From: Myxococcales bacterium
Lineage (GTDB): Bacteria; Myxococcota; Polyangia; HGW-17; SLPX01
DNA: 7,159 nt
Direction of reading: 5' to 3'
Assembly (NCBI GenBank): GCA_007131745.1
Contig: SLPX01000263.1
Location: 1 to 7,159, forward strand
Shown: positions 1 to 4,856 of the stretch, piece after piece
Position numbering within the stretch: position 1 is the stretch's first letter
Layout: every line of letters begins with the position of its first letter
The notes under the pieces: generated by a model
What the model was told of the DNA's origin: nothing
The model's input: the letters and a program-made list of their open reading frames with translations, nothing else
Database searches by the model: none
Made by a program: the position numbers and the translations under genes

Positions 1-159
1 ATCGTAGACGCGTTGAGCCACATCGCCTCCCCGCACATGGAACGAAGCGTTGTGGAATCCACCTGCCGAAAGCTTATCTCTCATACTTGGAACTTGGATG
101 ATTTCGCATCCATCAAAGACGGTTGTAAAAAACACGTACAGAAAAGTGATTTAGAGTAA
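1..159 (+). CDS. C-terminal end of an unrecognised protein (5' truncated by the window)
   Basis: An open frame runs from the first base to a TAA at 157-159, giving 52 residues that begin IVDALSHIASPHMERSVVES. The tail is mixed-charge and looks helical, with a single Trp in SHTWNLDDF and a lysine-rich end. The pattern 'helix, HTW, helix' loosely recalls the C-terminal helix of GT4-type glycosyltransferases, but this is too weak to name a function. The gene converges on the lipoprotein gene that ends at 229, leaving a 69-base gap with no clear intrinsic terminator. It could be a chance open frame, but its length, uninterrupted from the window edge, and sensible composition favour a real gene end. 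Confidence 0.5.
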   Translation: MVDALSHIASPHMERSVVESTCRKLISHTWNLDDFASIKDGCKKHVQKSDLE

Positions 160-173
160 GGAATTGCTGGAAT

Positions 174-220
174 TGTCGCCGCTGTCGCCCTCTGTCGCCC
201 TCACCATGTCGCCCTCACCG
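174..220. repeat. Short TGTCGCC repeat cluster between convergent genes
   Basis: Four copies of TGTCGCC start at 174, 183, 193 and 207. The last two belong to an exact 13-base direct repeat, TGTCGCCCTCACC, at 193-205 and 207-219 (14-base period). The cluster lies just past the stop codon of the - strand lipoprotein gene. Read on that strand it continues the lipoprotein frame after the TAA as Gly/Asp/Ser-rich codons. It may be a remnant of an older low-complexity C-terminus or simple slippage. No function is claimed. Confidence 0.6.
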
Positions 221-228
221 GGGTTGCT

Positions 229-1194
229 TTACTGTACGCTGATGGAATACCCCGTGGCGCCGAAGTTTACGACGGGTTCCGAGGTGCCGTCGGTTCTTGA
301 ATCGAATACTCCATCGGTGTATCCCGACACATCCTGGTCTTCCCACCTGAAAGAATCGTATACCTCATAGGTTATTGTCGCTGAATGGGCCTGGCCCGGA
401 ATCGGCAAGACGGTTATCGCGTGATCAAACGGAAACACCAGCCAGGTTTCGTTGTTTTCACGCACGATTTTCCCCGCCGAGGTCGTGGGAAGTTCCGGCA
501 GAACTCCGGTCGTGGATATGCCCCCCATGACATCGAATGTATACTGAACCCAATCTTGGTTCCGCTGAGTTCCTTCGATTTCGGTGTCACTCAATGCCGC
601 CAAGACGGTCAGCGTACCTGCCATCGAACCCGGAGGCATGGTCGAGTGAACCGTTGTTTCCACATCAAACCGGGTCATTTTCAACAGCACCCTGCCATAT
701 GTGTATATTCCCGGAGGTATGGTCGTGAGATCCGCGCTGCCTACAAGGCTCGTTGTGAGCATGTCGATCTCAGTGTAATCCTCACCGTAGTCGAACACCG
801 TGACAGGACTGACGTCATCTTCGGAAGTCATCACATCGAATCTTGAAATGCCCATAGTGTAACTGGACGGCGTCTGGCCGGAATATCCATCGTCAAACGT
901 TTTTGGAGTCAGGTCGCCTTCAACATAGAGCGACAAGTCGAACATGGATCCCCCGTCCGGTTCACCGGCGTCTTCTTCGACCGATGAATCAATTTCCCCT
1001 CCATCGACCGGGATCTTTGAATCCGGTTCCACGGCGGAATCCTCGTCAACAGCTCCATCCAGGGCGGCATCAACAGAACCGTCGATCTCCTTTCCTTCTC
1101 CCTTGTCATCACCGCACCCGTTGCAGAGCACGAACACGGCAGTCATCACCGTGCAAAGAGAAACCACCGTACCAAACAACGTTCTACTTTTCAT
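229..1194 (-). CDS. Asp/Gly-rich surface lipoprotein, unknown function
   Basis: The 321-residue product starts with MKSR, a hydrophobic stretch at about 6-23 and LCNGC. Cys27 followed by GDD is the likely lipidated residue, although Cys at -3 and Asn at -2 make an imperfect lipobox. Residues 28-83 are a disordered acidic linker rich in D, G, E, S and A (for example GSVDAALDGAVDED), a composition typical of Myxococcota envelope proteins. Residues 84-321 look like an all-beta domain rich in Thr, Tyr and Asp. The segment IPPGIYTYGRVLLKM (about 163-177) recalls the 'PaGxYtqvRL' strand of DUF4382-like beta-sandwiches, a resemblance only. The start is well supported: AAGGAG at 1208-1203 lies 8 bases before the ATG. 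Expected location is the outer membrane or cell surface. Substrate or partner is unknown. Confidence 0.85.
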   Translation of the reverse strand: MKSRTLFGTVVSLCTVMTAVFVLCNGCGDDKGEGKEIDGSVDAALDGAVDEDSAVEPDSKIPVDGGEIDSSVEEDAGEPDGGSMFDLSLYVEGDLTPKTFDDGYSGQTPSSYTMGISRFDVMTSEDDVSPVTVFDYGEDYTEIDMLTTSLVGSADLTTIPPGIYTYGRVLLKMTRFDVETTVHSTMPPGSMAGTLTVLAALSDTEIEGTQRNQDWVQYTFDVMGGISTTGVLPELPTTSAGKIVRENNETWLVFPFDHAITVLPIPGQAHSATITYEVYDSFRWEDQDVSGYTDGVFDSRTDGTSEPVVNFGATGYSISVQ

Positions 1195-1256
1195 AAACCG
1201 ATCTCCTTTTAATCATTCAAGCCAACTCGGCTTCATGCCGAATCGATTTCGACGTT

Positions 1257-1286
1257 TTCATAGACTAATTGCAAAAAAACTATCAA
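1257..1286 (-). promoter_or_regulatory. Candidate sigma70-type promoter of the Asp-rich lipoprotein gene
   Basis: On the - strand TTGATA (1286-1281) is followed after 18 bases by TATGAA (1262-1257), matching 5/6 and 4/6 of the housekeeping consensus. This predicts a start near 1250 and a leader of about 55 bases. The leader contains a small hairpin, TCGGC-loop-GCCGA (1227-1241), upstream of the RBS. It is identified by eye only. Confidence 0.4.
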
Positions 1287-1754
1287 GAGCGTTTCGCAAA
1301 TTCTTTCAGCATTCTTCTTCGCTGAACCCCACCCCGTCGGTAGTGGTCTAAACAAAAGCATTTCGCATATTTCACATCTTTGTCAGTATCTTGACCTGCA
1401 GCCGAATGTTCAGGAAAATACCTCGTGATTCGAACTTGATAACGAACGAACGTAAAAGGAGTTTTTATGCAACGCGCCTGTTTTGAAGACCATGGTGTCG
1501 AAAAGTTTATCGCCGCACGGTCCGGCGTAATCAGTATAGCGGTCCGCGACTACATTGTGGGTTGATGAAAAGCTCAGCGCGGTCCGGTCGGATCGCTGGG
1601 TGAGCCTGACTCCACACATAACATCGAGGATTTCGCTGTGTATGAAGCGGGCACCGTGCGGGTGTTTGTCCACGAAAGTGTTCTGATTGAAAACCCTCCG
1701 CCGTCCGTCATCGGTTTTTACTTCGGAATGAAGGGGGTTTGTTCCCTCATGATT
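1287..1754. other. Gene-poor stretch between the lipoprotein promoter and vapC
   Basis: This region of about 470 bases holds no gene I recognise. It contains a weak hairpin, TTCAGC/GCTGAA (1305-1326); a 32-codon + strand ORF with a strong RBS (1467-1565) followed in the same frame by open sequence to 1773; and an 87-codon - strand frame (1410-1673) with a GTG start, no RBS and no family resemblance. It also has a hairpin, ATGA(A)GGG/CCCTCAT, at 1728-1750 just beyond the vapC stop. That hairpin is not followed by a T-run in the vapC direction, so it is not a convincing intrinsic terminator. Decayed coding sequence is possible. Confidence 0.5.
1467..1565 (+). CDS. Possible 32-residue small protein, or 5' fragment of a decayed gene
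   Basis: AAAAGGAG (1454-1461) lies 5 bases before an ATG at 1467. The frame reads MQRACFEDHGVEKFIAARSG and ends at 1565 in two consecutive in-frame TGA codons (1563-1568). Beyond them the same frame stays open for 68 codons, to TAA at 1771-1773, with plausible protein-like sequence such as VYEAGTVRVFVHESVLIENP. This could be a genuine small ORF, the intact start of a pseudogene broken by nonsense changes, or coincidence. The far end overlaps the 3' end of vapC on the other strand. I recognise no family. Confidence 0.22.
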   Translation: MQRACFEDHGVEKFIAARSGVISIAVRDYIVG

Positions 1755-2156
1755 TCAGGAGACGAAAGCTCTTAAGGATACGGCCCTTTCCGGAAACTCG
1801 GCTAAAACTTTTTTATCAACCGTCACCAAGGAAACATGCAAGTCATTTGCAAGGGCTACGAATTCGCAATCATAAGCCGAGCATTTGGACCCCGATGCAA
1901 GCCGCAATACATCATCAGATGGAACCTCGTATTCCCTGCCGCTCATTAAATCCGAAGCGCGGACCATGATTTGTTGAGCCTGAGTCAGTCCGAGGAGCCT
2001 CTTGCGCAAATACAAAACCAACACATTGCGAAATTCGCTTCTCCACAACAGCGGTGCTGCCCATTCTCGATCATTCAAAAGGGCTTGTTCGGCTAAATGC
2101 GATTTTTCGCTGGTCAAATACAAATATCCGATAACATTGGTATCCACCACGATCAT
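1755..2156 (-). CDS. vapC: VapC-type PIN-domain ribonuclease toxin
   Basis: The 133-residue single-domain PIN protein begins MIVVDTNVIGYLY. The acidic residues expected for the Mg2+-dependent RNase site are in place: Asp5 in VVDTN, Glu41 in WRSEFRN, Asp96 in SAYDCEFVALA, and Asp114 in LVTVDKKVL. Length and motif spacing are normal for VapC/FitB toxins, which cut specific tRNA or rRNA sites and stop translation when free of antitoxin. The ATG overlaps the antitoxin stop by 4 bases (ATGA), and GAAGG at 2167-2163 provides an RBS inside the antitoxin gene, indicating translational coupling. The ORF appears intact, so the toxin is probably active. The exact RNA target cannot be read from sequence. 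Confidence 0.94.
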   Translation of the reverse strand: MIVVDTNVIGYLYLTSEKSHLAEQALLNDREWAAPLLWRSEFRNVLVLYLRKRLLGLTQAQQIMVRASDLMSGREYEVPSDDVLRLASGSKCSAYDCEFVALANDLHVSLVTVDKKVLAEFPERAVSLRAFVS

Positions 2157-2395
2157 GTCCGGCCTTCTGTTTTCGCCCGGTTGAATTCATAATCACTGAT
2201 CCGGTATTGAGCGGTTAATTCACGGAGGTTTCGTGCGTTTTCAAGCACTGGAACAATGTCAATTCGACGACTCGACAAAACTTTTTCAATACACATTATT
2301 ATTTCGCTGTTTATCGAGCGGCGATTTATCTTGGCCGCTGATTTCAGCTTTCCATACAACTCATCGGGAATGTTTTTAACTGTTATCGTTGCCAT
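2153..2395 (-). CDS. vapB: VapB/FitA-like ribbon-helix-helix antitoxin
   Basis: The 80-residue protein begins MATITVKNIPDELYGKLKSA, the standard start of FitA/VapB ribbon-helix-helix antitoxins. Residues 2-7 form the DNA-contacting beta strand, about 10-23 helix A, and about 27-40 (SINSEIIMCIEKVL) helix B. The C-terminal half (about 45-80) is charged and should wrap the VapC PIN domain. It is the first gene of a two-gene operon, overlapping vapC by 4 bases. A 27-base palindrome over its promoter is the expected operator for autorepression by the VapBC complex. The ATG at 2395 matches the family start; the RBS (GGGTG, about 6 bases upstream) is weak. Confidence 0.92.
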   Translation of the reverse strand: MATITVKNIPDELYGKLKSAAKINRRSINSEIIMCIEKVLSSRRIDIVPVLENARNLRELTAQYRISDYEFNRAKTEGRT

Positions 2396-2413
2396 GTAAC
2401 ACCCGGTTAAAAC

Positions 2414-2422
2414 TGTGGATAA
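2414..2422 (-). promoter_or_regulatory. Perfect DnaA-box match in the vapBC leader
   Basis: The - strand reads TTATCCACA, an exact match to the strong DnaA-box consensus, between the predicted vapBC transcription start (about 2457) and the vapB ATG (2395). It is a single copy. A 9-mer match can occur by chance in a window this size, so functional binding is only a possibility. Confidence 0.3.
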
Positions 2423-2452
2423 TCAAACACACGAAGAACATACAATGTAACC

Positions 2453-2479
2453 GTTATGGAACCATAATGGTTCCATAAC
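2453..2479. promoter_or_regulatory. 27-base palindromic operator of vapBC
   Basis: Two perfect 13-base inverted arms, GTTATGGAACCAT and ATGGTTCCATAAC, flank a single central A at 2466. Each arm is itself nearly symmetric (ATGG-AA-CCAT), so the site presents four ATGG/CCAT half-sites. This arrangement suits cooperative binding of ribbon-helix-helix dimers. It covers the -10 box and most of the spacer of the vapBC promoter, so bound VapBC would block RNA polymerase. Confidence 0.8.
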
Positions 2480-2492
2480 CGTGTCTTGTCAA
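2464..2492 (-). promoter_or_regulatory. vapBC sigma70-type promoter
   Basis: The - strand has a perfect TTGACA -35 (2492-2487), a 17-base spacer and CATTAT as -10 (2469-2464; 4/6). Transcription should start near 2457 and give a leader of about 60 bases before vapB. The -10 and most of the spacer lie within the operator palindrome. Confidence 0.65.
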
Positions 2493-2739
2493 GTCAGCGA
2501 ATCTTTCACAAAAATCCAAAAAGGGATCTTTCCAAAAAAAACAACGGTTTCGCTGCGTTCCGCTGTTCTCCCCTCTTGGTCGGTTTTCCTCGCTCTTTCT
2601 ACGAAACGGGACAAAAAAAGAAAACGCGAGCATTTTCCCAAAATACTCTTGAAATTCCAGCATCGACCTTGTAAGTAGACTTATATCAATGCCCGATGGG
2701 TTCTAAAAGGCCATGTCTTCAAAACAAGGATAGAAAGAA
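2493..2739. other. Intergenic region upstream of the sterol methyltransferase
   Basis: No convincing gene is present. Short open frames on both strands are A/T-run-rich, lack an RBS and resemble nothing. The stretch should carry the methyltransferase promoter, but no pair of hexamers stands out: TTGAAA (2649-2654) and TTATAT (2681-2686) are present but wrongly spaced. The RBS AAGGA (2726-2730) is clear. Confidence 0.5.
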
Positions 2740-3750
2740 ATGCCGCTCCAATCCAGCCTATTCAAAAGCAAAAACAAAACCAAAAAAGTAGTGGAAGAAT
2801 ATCGGCGTTTTCATCAAGAAAATGAAGAAGCCGGATTTTGTCGAAAAAACAAATACATGACAATGGTAAATCATTACTATGATTTGGCCACTGATTTTTA
2901 CGAGTTCGGCTGGGGGCAATCATTCCACTTTGCGCCCCTCAAAAAGGGGGAATCCTTCGAAGCCTCGCTGGCTCGCCACGAATGCTTTCTTGCTTTCCAA
3001 CTCGCTTTGAGACCCGGCATGAAGGTACTGGACATAGGCTGCGGTGTCGGAGGACCAATGCGTGAAATCGCCCGCATGACCGGTGCTCGTATCACAGGTG
3101 TTAACAACAATGCCTACCAGTTGGAAAAATGCTGCATTTACAATCGAAATGCAGGGCTGGATTCCATTTGCGATACACTGCAAACCGACTTCATGAATTT
3201 GCCACAGCAAGAAAACAGCATAGACGCCATATATGCGATCGAAGCCACGTGTCACGCTCCGGATAAGACAGCGCTGTTTCGTGAACTCTTTCGGGTTCTG
3301 AAGCCCGGCGGTCGTTTCGCGGGGTACGAGTGGTGTATGACCGATTTGTTTGATCCGAATAACAAAAAGCATCAGATGATCAAAAAGGGCATAGAAGAAG
3401 GAGATGGACTGCCCGATATTTCCTACACCAAAGACGTTGATATTGCACTGCTTGAAGCCGGTTTCGAAGTTTTAGTCACACGCGACAAGGCAAAGGACTC
3501 TGATCCCGGCTATCCCTGGTATCGCCCCCTGCAAGGCCGGAACTTGAGCTTGGCCGGCCTGCAGCGAACTCCGTTGGGCGCGGGGTTGACCTACGGATTG
3601 GTTTGTATTTTGGAGAGCGTCGGTTTGGCGCCCAAGGGAACCTCGGAAGTGAGCAGTCTTTTGATGCGAGCCGGCAGGAGCCTTGTCCGAGGGGGGAAAC
3701 TCGGCATTTTTACGCCTATGTATTATTTCCATGCAAAGAAACCCCTTTAA
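2740..3750 (+). CDS. smt: Sterol C-24 methyltransferase (Erg6/SMT family)
   Basis: The enzyme is predicted to transfer methyl from S-adenosylmethionine to C-24 of a sterol side chain. All family signatures are present in order in the 336-residue protein. The sterol-binding region I is YEFGWGQSFHF (54-64; Erg6 has YEYGWGSSFHF). SAM motif I is LDIGCGVGGPMREIAR (97-112), followed by GVNNNAYQ (120-127). Region III is YAIEATCHAPD (165-175). LKPGGRFAGYEW (187-198) and DPNN...GDGLPDI (205-227) follow. The C-terminal sterol-MT domain has PWYRPLQG, ILESVGLAPKG and a closing GGKLGIFTPMYYFHAKKP. This goes well beyond a generic class I methyltransferase. The N-terminus is about 27 residues shorter than yeast Erg6. 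The start is fixed by AAGGA 9 bases before the ATG. It is monocistronic, with no squalene monooxygenase, cyclase or other sterol gene nearby. Substrate and number of methylations cannot be read from sequence. Confidence 0.95.
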   Translation: MPLQSSLFKSKNKTKKVVEEYRRFHQENEEAGFCRKNKYMTMVNHYYDLATDFYEFGWGQSFHFAPLKKGESFEASLARHECFLAFQLALRPGMKVLDIGCGVGGPMREIARMTGARITGVNNNAYQLEKCCIYNRNAGLDSICDTLQTDFMNLPQQENSIDAIYAIEATCHAPDKTALFRELFRVLKPGGRFAGYEWCMTDLFDPNNKKHQMIKKGIEEGDGLPDISYTKDVDIALLEAGFEVLVTRDKAKDSDPGYPWYRPLQGRNLSLAGLQRTPLGAGLTYGLVCILESVGLAPKGTSEVSSLLMRAGRSLVRGGKLGIFTPMYYFHAKKPL

Positions 3751-3794
3751 CAAAATTCCCAGGGCTTACACTTCATGAATCACATGAGGGTGTT

Positions 3795-3821
3795 TTGAGA
3801 ATCTCTTTGTTCATGTATAAT
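3795..3821 (+). promoter_or_regulatory. Candidate promoter of the Cys-rich lipoprotein gene
   Basis: A perfect TATAAT (3816-3821) is preceded by TTGAGA (3795-3800; 5/6) with a short 15-base spacer. An overlapping TTTTGA (3793-3798) has a 17-base spacer but matches poorly. The predicted start is near 3828, about 65 bases before the gene. The -10 is convincing; the -35 is uncertain. Confidence 0.45.
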
Positions 3822-3891
3822 TAGAATCTGAAATCGAATTGAGCTTAAAAACCGCATTTATCCGAGTAAACCACTGTCGCGATGGAGGCGG

Positions 3892-4755
3892 ATGATGAAT
3901 GCAACATATTGTTTGTTGAAGAAGAATCAATTTCTTCAACAGCTTTCCCGTAAACTTTTTCTGCTCTTGCTCGTTTTGACCGCGTATCCTGGTTGCGGCA
4001 AAAAGAAAGTTATCCAGAAGGGTTTGACCGGAGCATATCTTTTCGTGATCACTCCAAAAAGCTTGGACTATATAGAAGTCAGCGGTTTTATTAACGAAAG
4101 CCCGGTTTTCCAAAGAAGACGATTTCCCGAAAACACAGGTGAGACCCTGGAACCCGGTGAACACAGTTTAGCGATAATACTCAAGGAAGATGACGGAGGA
4201 CAAATCCTGACTTTGAGCGTACATGGATTTGCGGGTGGAGAACTGGTTTCCAATGGATTGGAAGACGTAATCCTCATGTCCGGAAGGTTCGTAGAGGTCT
4301 ACATGGAGATGGAAAAGGCGCCGATATGCGGAGACGGTGTCATCGATGAAGGAGAAGAATGCGACGGAAATGCGTTGGGTGGCGAAACTTGCGAAAGCTT
4401 GGGTTACGATAACGGAGATTTGGCCTGCGGGGATGATTGCATCTTTGACACAAGCAACTGCACCGGTGACGGGCCGGAATGCGGAAACGGGGTAATTGAG
4501 TATAGAGAGGAATGCGATGGAAACAATTTGGGGGGAGAAACCTGTGAAAGCCTGGGTTACGACGGAGGAGTGTTGACTTGCGATGATGATTGCAATTTCG
4601 ATACAAAGGCTTGCGTGAATTGTGCCGATGGGCTGACATATTGCGGGGGAGATTGTGTAGACACGCAAAGCGACAACAACCATTGCGGCGAGTGTTTTAA
4701 CAGGTGCCTCGGCCACACACGTGTATGCACACTCGGTGTTTGCACCGCTCCATAA
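3892..4755 (+). CDS. Cys-rich repeat lipoprotein with Stig1-like C-terminal module
   Basis: The product is 287 residues from the first ATG, or 286 from the next ATG at 3895. The second is more likely the start, since GGAGG at 3884-3888 lies only 3 bases before the first ATG but 6 before the second. Basic residues, a hydrophobic helix (about 22-31) and YPGC predict lipidation at Cys35, though Tyr at -3 is unusual. Residues 38-142 look like a beta domain of unknown function. Two 45-residue units follow (146-190 and 197-241), each CG(D/N)GVI...EECDG followed by LGGETCESLGY and two more cysteine pairs. Last is a Stig1-like module (about 244-284) with CGGDCVD, HCGEC and CTLGVC. Such disulfide-rich tandem repeats are characteristic of Myxococcota surface proteins. 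The likely site is the outer face of the outer membrane. Ligand is unknown. Confidence 0.88.
   Translation: MMNATYCLLKKNQFLQQLSRKLFLLLLVLTAYPGCGKKKVIQKGLTGAYLFVITPKSLDYIEVSGFINESPVFQRRRFPENTGETLEPGEHSLAIILKEDDGGQILTLSVHGFAGGELVSNGLEDVILMSGRFVEVYMEMEKAPICGDGVIDEGEECDGNALGGETCESLGYDNGDLACGDDCIFDTSNCTGDGPECGNGVIEYREECDGNNLGGETCESLGYDGGVLTCDDDCNFDTKACVNCADGLTYCGGDCVDTQSDNNHCGECFNRCLGHTRVCTLGVCTAP
4327..4614 (+). repeat. Two-copy internal repeat encoding 45-residue Cys-rich units
   Basis: Copies lie at 4327-4461 and 4480-4614 (period 153 bases). At protein level they share six cysteines and the block GGETCESLGYD. At DNA level many third positions differ (for example GGTGGCGAAACTTGC against GGGGGAGAAACCTGT). 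The duplication is therefore old and kept by selection on the protein rather than recent slippage. Confidence 0.85.
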
Positions 4756-4822
4756 TAATCCTTACGCCTTCATAAAATCTGGAATCGATTTTCTCTCATA
4801 ATTGTTGTGTTTGTTGAAATCA

Positions 4823-4850
4823 TTGAGTTCGCTTCACATGCGGATATAAT
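4823..4850 (+). promoter_or_regulatory. Kinase promoter placed for a leaderless transcript
   Basis: TTGAGT (4823-4828), a 16-base spacer and a perfect TATAAT (4845-4850) end only six bases before the ATG at 4857. The usual distance of about 7 bases from -10 to start puts transcription on or next to the A of the start codon. No Shine-Dalgarno sequence fits in between. The mRNA is probably leaderless, or has a 6-base leader if translation begins at the in-frame ATG at 4863. Confidence 0.55.
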
Positions 4851-4856
4851 TAAGAT

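Noticed and set aside
385..846. 153-codon + strand frame opposite the Asp-rich lipoprotein
   Set aside because: Antisense shadow: Arg/His-rich composition, no RBS, and overlap with a well-supported lipoprotein gene.
1410..1673. 87-codon - strand open frame (GTG start) in the gap between vapC and the lipoprotein gene
   Set aside because: No RBS before the GTG, no recognisable motif, and it overlaps a + strand frame with a better start. Kept only as part of the unexplained stretch.
1690..1719. AAAACC...GGTTTTT inverted repeat as a vapBC terminator
   Set aside because: The loop is 17 bases and the stem weak. The only T-run is on the + strand, the wrong direction for vapBC.
2454..2678. Several 60-70 codon frames on both strands upstream of the SMT gene
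   Set aside because: They contain A- and T-run-derived Lys/Phe stretches, overlap the vapBC promoter and operator, and lack RBSs.
2740..3750. Generic class I methyltransferase (ubiquinone/menaquinone, tocopherol or cyclopropane type) instead of SMT
   Set aside because: Those families lack YEFGWGQSFHF, YAIEATCHAPD and the C-terminal GLAPKG...FTPMYYF domain, all of which are present here.
4168..4716. Long - strand frame (182 codons) opposite the Cys-rich lipoprotein
   Set aside because: It is the antisense shadow of a gene with clear RBS, signal peptide and repeats. The product has no coherent domain.
4774..4792. AAAATC-loop-GATTTT hairpin after the Cys-rich lipoprotein as an intrinsic terminator
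   Set aside because: The stem is six mostly A-T pairs with no GC-rich core and no clean T-run after it. Too weak to call.
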